Positions 1 to 7,332 of a stretch of 64,000 nucleotides of DNA are shown here, piece by piece. This stretch comes from Shewanella corallii. GTDB taxonomy: Bacteria; Pseudomonadota; Gammaproteobacteria; Enterobacterales; Shewanellaceae. Numbering within the stretch: position 1 is the first letter of the stretch; each line of letters opens with the position of its first letter. A model generated the notes under the pieces. The model was not told where the DNA came from. It worked only from the letters and a program-made list of their open reading frames with translations, and did not search any database. The DNA is taken from positions 930,001 to 994,000 of the forward strand of contig NZ_JAKIKT010000001.1 of NCBI RefSeq assembly GCF_023349125.1, read 5' to 3'. The position numbers and the translations under genes are program-made.

Positions 1-190
1 GTTTCAGGAAGAAGCGATGTTACCAGGATAGGTAAGCGAATGGATTCAGTACGTAAGTACATGGACATCATGGATGCAGGGAAGATGCTAAGGACGCATT
101 TGCAGACGCAAGGATGGTGCAGGGAGCACGAGAAATAGCTGGACGGCTTACGAGAAAGATGAGGGGGCGCGTTTTTTAACGCGCCCCTTT
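1..190 (+). ncRNA. csrB: CsrB-family CsrA-sequestering sRNA, first copy (5' end outside window)
   Basis: The stretch carries about ten GGA triplets in 160 bases, many as CAGGA, AAGGATG or AGGGA, several at the tips of short hairpins. It ends in a strong GC-rich terminator at 164-187. This is the architecture of CsrB/CsrC/RsmZ RNAs, which bind many CsrA dimers and relieve CsrA repression. Its 3' part resembles the end of the second copy: both have an AGTACG-AAGTACATGGA segment and a CGCAAGGATGG-GCAGGGAGCAC segment. The two are therefore probably paralogues. The 5' end and promoter lie upstream of the window. No open reading frame explains the sequence. Confidence 0.85.
164..190 (+). terminator. 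Rho-independent terminator of the first CsrB copy
   Basis: A perfect 10-bp stem (164-173 with 178-187) has a TTTT loop and is followed by TTTCTC. It marks the 3' end of the first sRNA. Confidence 0.88.
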
Positions 191-527
191 CTCATTTCTA
201 GCTTCCTGATAAAGGGGCGATAGCATATTGCCTGGCCTGGCCTGGTACGGTATTGCCTGAACCCTGCGTGACCCAGCATTTTTGCCGCTCTTACGAACTT
301 CCCAATGCCTTGTCAAAAATTTAATGGATAGTAGGGTAACTTGGGTAATCCTTACTGACTTCCAGGTTTCACACTAATCATGCCTGTTTCCGTTTCCTGC
401 GTTGAAATACCTTACTGATTTTGTTGCCATCACAGATTTCGCGTTAAATCTCATTAACCTATGGCCGCAATTATTGTTAACCAAGGGGCTCTGCCCGGCC
501 TTATATTTTCAATATCTCTCGCTGATT

Positions 528-545
528 TGTAAGACATTTCCCACA
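528..545 (+). promoter_or_regulatory. GacA/UvrY-type upstream activating sequence
   Basis: TGTAAG-N6-CCCACA matches the known GacA box TGTAAG-N6-CTTACA at 10 of 12 conserved positions. Its centre is about 180 bases before the inferred start of the second sRNA. That is the distance known for GacA/UvrY sites at rsmZ and csrB promoters. Box and spacing are seen in the sequence; control by the GacA orthologue is inferred. Confidence 0.7.
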
Positions 546-696
546 AAGATGTAGGAAGTTTGGTTTAATTCTTGTTAGGTATGGCTGTCGACTGGAGGCT
601 AATTCATTTAAAAACAAGTAGTTAATTTTTTTATTTGGTGTGGGTGCTCAGAACTTTACCGGGTATCAGGCGATGGCGGACGGCAAATCTTTTGGC

Positions 697-709
697 GTTT
701 ACGTAAACT
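697..709 (+). promoter_or_regulatory. Candidate -10 region of the second sRNA, overlapping a 12-bp palindrome
   Basis: TAAACT at 704-709 would place the start near 716, exactly where the first GGA hairpin begins. A perfect palindrome GTTTACGTAAAC (697-708) overlaps this -10. No good -35 is visible, which fits an activator-dependent promoter. The palindrome might be an operator for an unknown regulator. Confidence 0.4.
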
Positions 710-715
710 TAAGTC

Positions 716-1113
716 ATCACAGGATGTGAGCTGCAACAGGAAGTTGTCTGGCAGGAAGCCAATAACTCACGGAGTGAGACTGAGCAGGAAGCTCAGGTAG
801 CCAACGGACAGGCGAATCCAGGATGGATAATCACTTGCATCGGATGGCAGCAAAGGAATGTGAAGAGAGATTCCCTTCAGGATGAAGGTTGTCTTGGCAA
901 GGATGACAGTGGACACGCTCAGGGAAGCAGCAAGCCTGGAACATGGAGTGACAGGGCCTCAGGGACGAACAGTACGAAAGTACATGGAACATCAGGGAAA
1001 GACAGGGACGACGCAAGGAGCATTGTCAGTCGCAAGGATGGAGCAGGGAGCACAAACTTAGCAGGATGGCTAACAAAAAGACATAGGGCGCAGCCTTTCG
1101 GGTTGCGCCCTTT
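716..1113 (+). ncRNA. csrB: CsrB-family CsrA-sequestering sRNA, second copy (complete)
   Basis: About two dozen GGA triplets fall within 400 bases. Many are displayed in perfect small hairpins, for example CAC-AGGAT-GTG at about 717, CAAC-AGGA-AGTTG, TGGC-AGGA-AGCCA, CTCAC-GGA-GTGAG, TGAGC-AGGA-AGCTCA and TTAGC-AGGAT-GGCTAA near the 3' end. A terminator follows at 1086-1110. Length and motif density match Escherichia coli CsrB (about 370 nt). In E. coli csrB also lies next to yqcC-truC-yqcA, as here. The 5' end is inferred from the first hairpin and the -10; the 3' end from the terminator. It is expected to titrate CsrA and so affect motility, biofilm and carbon flow. Confidence 0.92.
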
Positions 1114-1117
1114 TCTT
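1086..1117 (+). terminator. Terminator of the second CsrB copy, possibly shared with DUF3301
   Basis: A 10-bp stem (1086-1095 with 1101-1110, one G-T pair) and a TTTCG loop are followed by TTTTCTT. It also lies just past the stop of the converging DUF3301 gene and could serve both strands. Confidence 0.88.
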
Positions 1118-1137
1118 ATTCAGCAACTGATCTGTGG

Positions 1138-1527
1138 TTATCTACAGCGGCCAGAATTGCAATTGCCGCGACTGCCACAGCCACCACCAATACTACCTCG
1201 TGTTTGGGGCGCCTGGTGCCACTCAGGCTCAGGGAATATCGGCCATTCAATCCTGGTCACCCGATTACCATGCATATTGATATGAGCACGGTACTGATTC
1301 AGACCATCGGTACTGAATTCCAGCATGAATCTGGCCTTCCAGCATAGGCCTGTGTGGCCGCCCAAGCTGGGACGAGCCGATTCCATCGCCACGGACAGCA
1401 ATTGGACTCGCTGCTTTTGGCATTCAATTTCAGCGAAACGTCGGCTTTGTTCAGCCATTTGGCGAAGTTGCCAGAAGAAGGCTGCTACTACCAGCAACCC
1501 CAGTATTATCAACAGATCTGTCATCAT
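1138..1527 (-). CDS. DUF3301 family membrane-anchored protein
   Basis: This 129-residue protein has one N-terminal membrane segment (about residues 4-20), then a charged stretch (LRQMAEQSRRFAEIECQKQ) and a compact C-terminal region typical of DUF3301. The tail is unusually rich in Gly, Cys and Arg (GGGCGSRGNCNSGRCR). The family is common in Shewanella and Vibrio and its function is unknown. It starts inside the stop codon of the DUF3549 gene (ATGA overlap), so the two are translationally coupled. Two adjacent ATG codons (1527 and 1524) are possible starts. Role in the envelope is inferred only from the anchor. Confidence 0.8.
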   Translation of the reverse strand: MMTDLLIILGLLVVAAFFWQLRQMAEQSRRFAEIECQKQRVQLLSVAMESARPSLGGHTGLCWKARFMLEFSTDGLNQYRAHINMHGNRVTRIEWPIFPEPEWHQAPQTRGSIGGGCGSRGNCNSGRCR

Positions 1528-2534
1528 GTCCTTGTTGCTCTGAACAAACCGCCTATGGCGGCAGAAAGCTGAGGGCTGCGGTCAGGATTTCGGATGGTAC
1601 CCAACATCTCAGTACGCAGCGCCGGAATAGAGACGATATCAGCAAATATCTGATTGAAAAAGTGCTGCTCCTGCAATGCCAGCGCTTCAAAGTAAATTGT
1701 GCGAGCCTGCTCCTGTTTCAATGCCAGCCAATTTCGGGCGGCAATCGTCAGCAGCGCATCGGCATCCAGCATACCTTGCTGCTCCAGCCAGATGATAGCC
1801 TGTGCAGATTCCTCGGGGCGGGAAGCTAATGCCCGCAGTAACATCAGCCGCAGCTCAGGTGATGATTTAAGCTTTTGCAGCACTTCTGTCGCCAGAGTGT
1901 CGGGTAAATAGACATGCTCCAGGCACTGACACATTGCCACGACAGCTTCATCAGCACCCTGTTGCAGACCCTGGCTGATAGCCTGAAGGTGGTCGAGGTC
2001 TGTGAGCCTGATACAAATATCGGCCAGACCCTGAAATCCCAGCTGTTGCCACTGCTGGGCAGGTACCTGGCCTGTGAGGTACTGCATGGCAAACTCATAT
2101 TGAGAAGATGCCTGTTGTCCCAACTGTTTACGAACAAGTGCATTAAAGACCGCCAGTTTTTCCTGGCCGGGCTTAAACGCAAATGGGTGATTACCCATCT
2201 GCTGCTGTTGATCTTCGGACAAGGCCTGGGTGAGATCCTGTCCCAGCGCTTCCAATACCATTTTAATAAATTGAGTTCTGGCGGCAGGGTTTAGCAGCCC
2301 TTGTTCATCCAAAGGCAGTTTCAAGAACCACACAAACTCCTGCTTGTGCTGATTCCAGAACACAACGGCAAACTGTGCATGTCCCTGAATCGGATAGGGG
2401 TAGGGAGTCGTCATCGCCTCAATCTGATGGAATGCCATCATATCGATATGCTGAACCCGGCGTCCCAAATCATAAATCTGGAATTGACTGTTGGCGGCGC
2501 CGAGCAGATCGCCCAGAGTGTTGAGTTCTGTCAT
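1524..2534 (-). CDS. DUF3549 family protein
   Basis: This 336-residue soluble protein matches the DUF3549 pattern: an N-terminal region beginning MTELNTLGDLLGAANSQF, a central block with FWNQHKQEFVWFLKLPLD, and an alpha-helical, HEAT-like C-terminal half rich in Leu and Ala. No catalytic motif is evident. The family is restricted to gammaproteobacteria and its function is not known. It is the first gene of a two-gene unit with DUF3301, and transcription would start in the 178-base gap shared with divergent yqcC. Family assignment comes from sequence recall. Confidence 0.8.
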   Translation of the reverse strand: MTELNTLGDLLGAANSQFQIYDLGRRVQHIDMMAFHQIEAMTTPYPYPIQGHAQFAVVFWNQHKQEFVWFLKLPLDEQGLLNPAARTQFIKMVLEALGQDLTQALSEDQQQQMGNHPFAFKPGQEKLAVFNALVRKQLGQQASSQYEFAMQYLTGQVPAQQWQQLGFQGLADICIRLTDLDHLQAISQGLQQGADEAVVAMCQCLEHVYLPDTLATEVLQKLKSSPELRLMLLRALASRPEESAQAIIWLEQQGMLDADALLTIAARNWLALKQEQARTIYFEALALQEQHFFNQIFADIVSIPALRTEMLGTIRNPDRSPQLSAAIGGLFRATRT

Positions 2535-2712
2535 TAACTGACCTTGATTTATTAGTTTTCCAATGGTGCGGGATTATAGCGGTTTCAATGGGGTATGAAA
2601 GGGGGGTGGCCAGCTAATGACCTGAAATTGGTCATGGGCAAGAAATGCAATGGGCCAGAGGGTGTTGATGGTATGATTAGCAACATCTGTTGGTATTGGA
2701 TTTAAGTTACTT

Positions 2713-3033
2713 ATGCTGCATCAAGCTACCCGCGAGTATTTGTTGCAATTGGAGTCGGAACTGAAGCGTCAGTCTCTTTGGGCGAGTGAGGCCCCTTCGC
2801 CAGAATCTTTGGCTAGCACAGCCCCCTTTGCGGTTGACACCCTGGCATTCGAACACTGGTTACAGTTTATTTTTATTCCGCGAATGCAAGCGTTGCTGGA
2901 TACTGAGGCTCAGCTGCCAGCCAATATTGCTGTGGCGCCAATGGCACATCATGTTTGGCAGGACAATGCCGAACGAATTCACCTTATCCGTATATTGAAT
3001 GATTTGGACACACTGTTGAATGAACCCAGATAG
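2713..3033 (+). CDS. yqcC: YqcC family protein (DUF446)
   Basis: This 106-residue helical protein has the YqcC pattern: an N-terminal helix (ATREYLLQLESELKRQSLW), the FEHWLQFIFIPRM segment in the middle, and a C-terminal LIRILNDLDTLLNE helix. Function is unknown. The gene overlaps truC by 14 bases, as expected for the conserved yqcC-truC-yqcA cluster of enterics. The ribosome site is weak. The neighbouring CsrB RNA gene is also shared with E. coli, which supports the name. Confidence 0.85.
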   Translation: MLHQATREYLLQLESELKRQSLWASEAPSPESLASTAPFAVDTLAFEHWLQFIFIPRMQALLDTEAQLPANIAVAPMAHHVWQDNAERIHLIRILNDLDTLLNEPR

Positions 3034-3814
3034 TTTGTTGCCTGAAGAGTTGCCCGCACCTGAAATTACCCTGCTGTATGAAGATGAACATCTGGTGGCG
3101 ATTCATAAACCAGCAGGACTTTTGGTCCATCGCACTTATCTGGCCCGTAAAGAGAAGTACTTTGCTATGCAGATGACCCGGGACCTGGTGGGTTGTCATG
3201 TTTTTCCTGTACATCGTCTGGACCGGCCTACTTCCGGCGTGCTGCTGATGGCAAAAAGCAGCGAGGTGGCCAATTCATTGTGTCAGCAATTTACTGAGCA
3301 TTCGGTTCGTAAGCGCTATTTGGCCCTGGTGCGCGGTAATATGCATGAGAGTGGCGAGTTGGATTATCCGTTGCGGGAAGAGCTGGATAAGATTGCCGAC
3401 AAGTTTGCTGATCAGGAGAAAGAGGCGCAGAGTGCAGTGACCTTGTATCAGCCGCTATTGAATGCCGAAATTCCTTTTAGCTCAGGTCGTTACCCCACAA
3501 GTCGACTTGCGTTAATGGCGCTTGAACCATTAACCGGCCGTAAACATCAATTACGGCGGCATATGGCGCATTTGCGTCACCCTATTATCGGCGATACCAC
3601 CCATGGGGATGGTAAACAGAATAAGTTCTTCCGGGAGCACTTTGCATTAAACCGCCTGTGGCTGATCGCCAAGCAGCTTAGCTTTACCCATCCGGTAACC
3701 GGCGAGGCAATGCAAATCGAAGCCGAACTTGAGCCTGAATGGCTGACGGTATTTGAAGGTCTTGGCTGGGATGATGACGCGTTATCCCAAACTCCATCAC
3801 TTCTGGTTGTCTGA
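3020..3814 (+). CDS. truC: tRNA pseudouridine(65) synthase TruC
   Basis: TruC isomerises uridine 65 in the T-stem of certain tRNAs. The protein (264 residues) belongs to the RluA-type pseudouridine synthases. The catalytic motif HRLDRPTSG is seen at residues 66-74, with the nucleophilic Asp68. The N-terminal LLYEDEHLVAIHKPAGLLVH segment and the later TGRKHQLRRHMAH motif are also typical. There is no S4 domain, as usual for TruC. The start overlaps the end of yqcC, so translation is probably coupled. The last 18 bases overlap a possible small gene on the other strand. Confidence 0.93.
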   Translation: MNPDSLLPEELPAPEITLLYEDEHLVAIHKPAGLLVHRTYLARKEKYFAMQMTRDLVGCHVFPVHRLDRPTSGVLLMAKSSEVANSLCQQFTEHSVRKRYLALVRGNMHESGELDYPLREELDKIADKFADQEKEAQSAVTLYQPLLNAEIPFSSGRYPTSRLALMALEPLTGRKHQLRRHMAHLRHPIIGDTTHGDGKQNKFFREHFALNRLWLIAKQLSFTHPVTGEAMQIEAELEPEWLTVFEGLGWDDDALSQTPSLLVV

Positions 3815-3967
3815 AGCCTTTAATTCGGGCTGGAGCTCTTGTGTCGACTGAGTTAACTCCTGAGACATAAACTCCCGGTACCGGAAGTAACAGCTGCGTC
3901 TGTTGTGAGCGGACCTGTGCATTTGCTTAAGGTGGCGCATACGGGTAAGACGTTTGGCGTGTCGCAT
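3797..3967 (-). CDS. Possible small basic protein (56 residues), antisense to the truC end
   Basis: An ATG at 3967 opens a 56-codon frame ending in TGA at 3797-3799. The product starts with a strongly basic helix-like stretch (MRHAKRLTRMRHLKQMHRS), continues with CYFRYREFMSQEL, and ends in an acidic/polar tail. A modest GAGAA ribosome site lies before the ATG. The frame fills the gap between truC and the flavodoxin gene and only overlaps truC by 18 bases, so it is not simply a shadow. I do not recognise the family. It could be a small nucleic-acid-binding protein or chance; cross-genome conservation is untested. Confidence 0.4.
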   Translation of the reverse strand: MRHAKRLTRMRHLKQMHRSAHNRRSCYFRYREFMSQELTQSTQELQPELKASDNQK

Positions 3968-4062
3968 AGCTGTTCTCTGTTTTGGTGTGTCTTCAAGCTA
4001 TTGACCTGACTGGTAAAGAATCACTACTCTGGGCAGGTCAAATTTTGGGAAGGGAGTATACC

Positions 4063-4512
4063 ATGACACGCATCAATTTGCTCTACGGGACTGTATACGG
4101 AAGTGCTCAATCTGTTGCCGAGGAGTTGGCTGACACCCTGTCATCCAAAGGTGGCGATATTAAGCTATGGCAACCAGCCGAGTTGGATGGTTTTGTGCCT
4201 GCTCAGGATGAGCTGCTATTGGTGGTGACCTCCACCACAGGTCAGGGCGATCTGCCTGATGATATCGCTCCCTGGTATTTCGCGATAAAGGACAGTGCTC
4301 CTTACTTACCTGAGCTGCGCTACGCAGTCGTTGGATTGGGCGACTCAAGCTATGATAATTTTTGTGGTGCCGGCCGGCAGGTGGATGAATTGTTTCAGGA
4401 GTTAGGTGCTAAACCGATCGCACCTTTACTGGCAATTGATGCCATGGAAACCATGGAGCCTGAAGCGGACGCAGTTAAGTGGGTCGACAGCTGGTATCCA
4501 CTAAAAGACTGA
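4063..4512 (+). CDS. yqcA: Flavodoxin of the YqcA/MioC type
   Basis: A small FMN-binding electron carrier of 149 residues. The phosphate loop is seen at residues 6-15 (LYGTVYGSAQ). Flavin-ring loops are visible at VVTSTTGQGDLPDD and at GLGDSSYDNFCGAG. I chose the ATG at 4063 because an AAGGGAG ribosome site lies 7 bases before it and flavodoxins begin directly with this strand; an in-frame upstream start at 3982 adds an unrelated stretch. It completes the conserved yqcC-truC-yqcA order, although here a 248-base gap separates it from truC. Its physiological partner is unknown. Confidence 0.88.
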   Translation: MTRINLLYGTVYGSAQSVAEELADTLSSKGGDIKLWQPAELDGFVPAQDELLLVVTSTTGQGDLPDDIAPWYFAIKDSAPYLPELRYAVVGLGDSSYDNFCGAGRQVDELFQELGAKPIAPLLAIDAMETMEPEADAVKWVDSWYPLKD

Positions 4513-4612
4513 CCACGGCTATCTGCGTTTTAAATCTGAAGTTAACAGTTGCTCATATCAGTCATGTAAATTAATCTACTGTTATATAAAGATTTATTGG
4601 AAATTGTCTTTC

Positions 4613-6376
4613 ATGGATGAAGCATTGAATGCAGCTGGCTTCAGGTTGTATAAACCGGCGATCCCTGTGCCTGCTGCTGAGGGAGAAGTAGGCCCCTGCT
4701 GGTCAATAATCAAAGGCAATGCAAGGTTGGCAAGGCTACTGAATACTCCAGAGGCGCAGCTTCATCAGGCATCTTTGCTGACATTTTTCCCCGGTTTGGA
4801 TCAGCGATTGAAGCAAACTCCCAATGATGCCAACTACTTCACCCTGCAATGGTCGGACAGACACCTTTTTCATTTTTGCCGTCAGGGCGAAAACCTGCAT
4901 TTCCTGTTGCACAGCCATGGAGAGCCGGGTGAGAAGGAACAGTGCCGACGTTGCCGGGTGTTCACCCCCAAATTACCCGAACCTCATGATATAGAGCAGG
5001 AGTGTGTACGTCTCTTGGGGCAACTTATGTCCCGTATGGAAGTGCCGTTCAGCTACTTTCATCTGGTGGAAGAGGCTACGCTCGAATTTATCCCTACCTA
5101 TTGGCTGGGGAATGGTGACGGTTTTTCCGGTGTCGATAGATGGCGGAAAGGGGAGGCGCTGAGCATAGCGGAATTCCCTTGCCTGCTAATCGATGCCGAG
5201 GCACAAAAGCATCCTTGTCCTGCCGGTGGCTGTTGCGACAGTCAGGGCGCATTCTGGTGGTTTGAGCCAGTCCGCTACAATGGTCAAACTGTTGCTGTTA
5301 TCGGTGGTGCTGCATTTGAATCCATTAAGGGAGACAGGCGGGCACTGCTGCAGCGTTATGCTCTGCTGATTTGGTTAATGCGTCAGGTGCCTCAATTGGA
5401 GGCGCAATTAGCCGACAAAAACGCCCGGGTTGAGGCATTGGAAACCGGAAACCACCAGATGTTCCGGCAGCTGATTAATGTAGTGTCAGAGGCCCTTGAG
5501 CTTAAGGACGCCTATACAGCCAATCACCAAAGATCTGTCGCCGAGCTGGCCGTGGGAATCGGACGACGGTTGGGATACGATGCTCATCGTCTTGAAGGCG
5601 TTCGCCTCGGCGCTCTGGTTCACGATATAGGCAAGCTGGCAATTCCCAATCAGATACTGTCAAAGCCGGGACGTTTGACCGAGCAGGAGTATGCTTTGGT
5701 GCAGACCCATCCGGTCAGAGGCGCCAATATTATCGGCGACGTGGCTTTCCCCTGGCCGATAAAACAGATGATTTTGCAGCACCATGAGCGGCTTGATGGC
5801 TCTGGTTACCCCTATGGTCTGAAAGGAGAGCAGATCCTTGAGGAGGCTCAAATCCTCGCGGTAGCGGATATTGCCGACTCCATGTTAAGTCACCGGCCTT
5901 ATCGTCCTGCATTGGGGTTATCGGCCCTGACTAAGGTGCTGATGGAGCAGCGAGGCAGCTGTCTCAGGGCTGATATTGTAGATTTGTGTCTTGATGAGTT
6001 ATCCCACAGCCAAAGAAGAGTCAGTTATGTCAGCGAATTGCCGTTGCGACCTGTCATCTGCTTTTGCGTTAATGATGAGCTGCCGGTGCTCGAGCTGCTC
6101 AATATGCTGAAACAGAATGAAGAACCTTATGTTGCCCTGCACAATGGCCACTGGCTGGGGGTATGGGATGTCAGAATGTTGAGGCGTCATCTTAAACTCA
6201 CATCTGAGATGGTAGCGCTGGATTACGCTCAGACAGAGCAGTTGACTCTGAGTTCAGACACTCCACTGGATGAAGGGATAAAAATTCTGAGTGAGGAAGA
6301 TCACCCCATGTTGATTGTCGACAAGGACAATAACGCCATCGGGGTACTCGACTGGAAAGCGATTGCACAGCACTGA
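4613..6376 (+). CDS. HD-GYP domain cyclic-di-GMP phosphodiesterase with N-terminal cysteine-rich sensor
   Basis: This 587-residue protein should hydrolyse cyclic di-GMP. The HD-GYP domain (about residues 285-440) keeps its hallmarks: HDIGK at 337-341, HHERLDGSGYP at 390-400, and ADIADS. The N-terminal 250 residues form an uncharacterised sensor region. It holds clustered cysteines: CRRC near 111-114 and CPAGGCC near 202-208. The C-terminal 130 residues resemble a pair of degenerate CBS motifs (VALHNGHWLGVWD and PMLIVDKDNNAIGVLD). I chose the ATG at 4613 rather than TTG at 4604 because a GGAAA sequence lies 9-10 bases before it. The gene stands alone and converges on dapD across a shared terminator. 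Confidence 0.87.
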   Translation: MDEALNAAGFRLYKPAIPVPAAEGEVGPCWSIIKGNARLARLLNTPEAQLHQASLLTFFPGLDQRLKQTPNDANYFTLQWSDRHLFHFCRQGENLHFLLHSHGEPGEKEQCRRCRVFTPKLPEPHDIEQECVRLLGQLMSRMEVPFSYFHLVEEATLEFIPTYWLGNGDGFSGVDRWRKGEALSIAEFPCLLIDAEAQKHPCPAGGCCDSQGAFWWFEPVRYNGQTVAVIGGAAFESIKGDRRALLQRYALLIWLMRQVPQLEAQLADKNARVEALETGNHQMFRQLINVVSEALELKDAYTANHQRSVAELAVGIGRRLGYDAHRLEGVRLGALVHDIGKLAIPNQILSKPGRLTEQEYALVQTHPVRGANIIGDVAFPWPIKQMILQHHERLDGSGYPYGLKGEQILEEAQILAVADIADSMLSHRPYRPALGLSALTKVLMEQRGSCLRADIVDLCLDELSHSQRRVSYVSELPLRPVICFCVNDELPVLELLNMLKQNEEPYVALHNGHWLGVWDVRMLRRHLKLTSEMVALDYAQTEQLTLSSDTPLDEGIKILSEEDHPMLIVDKDNNAIGVLDWKAIAQH

Positions 6377-6387
6377 TAGCTGACAGC

Positions 6388-6412
6388 AAAAAGGCCCATG
6401 AAGGGCCTTTTT
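6388..6412. terminator. Bidirectional terminator between the HD-GYP gene and dapD
   Basis: A perfect 10-bp stem (AAAAAGGCCC with GGGCCTTTTT, loop ATGAA) gives U-runs on both strands. It suits both converging genes. Confidence 0.88.
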
Positions 6413-6430
6413 AAATCCAGTTCGCAGGGC

Positions 6431-7255
6431 TTATTCAGCCATACGCAGCAGTTCGTTAATACCTACTTTACTGCGGGTCTTCTCGTCTACTTTCTTCACA
6501 ATGATGGCGGCGTACAGATTGTACTGACCACACTTGGAAGGCAGAGTGCCGGATACCACAACAGAACCTGCAGGTACTCGGCCGTAATGGATTTCGCCGG
6601 TTTCGCGGTCATAAATACGGGTGCTCTGGCCGATATAAACGCCCATGGAGATCACTGAGCCTTCTTCAACCACAACGCCTTCAACCACTTCAGAGCGGGC
6701 ACCGATAAAGCAGTTGTCTTCGATAATGGTTGGGCCGGCTTGCAGCGGCTCCAGTACGCCACCAATACCTACGCCACCGGACAGGTGAACGTTCTTACCA
6801 ATCTGGGCACATGAGCCTACAGTTGCCCAGGTGTCTACCATGGTGCCTTCACCCACATAAGCGCCCAGGTTAACGTAAGAAGGCATAAGTACTGTGTTCT
6901 TGGCAATGAAAGAGCCTTTGCGCACTGCCGCAGGAGGTACAACGCGGATCTGCTCCTCTTTGAAGCGTGCTTCGTCGTAGTCGGCAAACTTCATAGGGAC
7001 TTTATCGAAGTACTTGGTTTCAGCACCTTCAATCACTTGGTTGTCGAAAATACGGAAAGACAGCAATACCGCTTTCTTCAGCCACTGGTGCACGTGCCAC
7101 TGACCGTCAATTTTCTCGGCAACGCGGGCGTGGCCTTTATCCAGCATGTCAATCACGGTTTCTACGTCAGCACGTACGCCTGGCTCAACAGTAGAAGGGG
7201 TAATAGAGTTGCGAGCTTCAAAAGCCGCCTCGATGCGTTGGCGTAAAGCCTCCAT
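6431..7255 (-). CDS. dapD: 2,3,4,5-tetrahydropyridine-2,6-dicarboxylate N-succinyltransferase
   Basis: DapD succinylates tetrahydrodipicolinate in the diaminopimelate/lysine pathway. The 274-residue product matches the family length. It opens with [15 protein letters not shown] and has the left-handed hexapeptide repeats ([55 protein letters not shown]). The start at 7255 is chosen because GGGAG lies 6 bases before it; a longer frame from 7318 adds a non-homologous stretch. dapD-glnD-map in this order is a classic gammaproteobacterial arrangement. A lysine riboswitch elsewhere in the window (54538-54722) concerns uptake, not this gene. Confidence 0.96.
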   Translation of the reverse strand: MEALRQRIEAAFEARNSITPSTVEPGVRADVETVIDMLDKGHARVAEKIDGQWHVHQWLKKAVLLSFRIFDNQVIEGAETKYFDKVPMKFADYDEARFKEEQIRVVPPAAVRKGSFIAKNTVLMPSYVNLGAYVGEGTMVDTWATVGSCAQIGKNVHLSGGVGIGGVLEPLQAGPTIIEDNCFIGARSEVVEGVVVEEGSVISMGVYIGQSTRIYDRETGEIHYGRVPAGSVVVSGTLPSKCGQYNLYAAIIVKKVDEKTRSKVGINELLRMAE

Positions 7256-7332
7256 TGATATCTCCCGATAAACATTGGGGGGACTTGTGATTACGGCTCT
7301 ATCAGAGCCGCTCATCAATTAAAGTCCCTTGA

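Larger units (their letters stand above)
191..715. other. Intergenic region between the two CsrB copies (promoter region)
   Basis: No convincing coding region is visible. A short tandem of TGGCC/GGCCT units lies at about 230-247. The rest is AT-rich and contains the GacA-like box at 528-545 and the candidate promoter just before 716. I see no other feature. Confidence 0.7.

Noticed and set aside
230-247. Short GGCCT/TGGCC tandem
   Set aside because: Three or four copies of a five-base word are too few to call a repeat element.
831-1285. Reading frames on both strands over the second CsrB RNA (831-1016 minus, 860-1285 plus)
   Set aside because: They are fortuitous frames through a GGA-hairpin RNA; they lack ribosome sites and run across its terminator.
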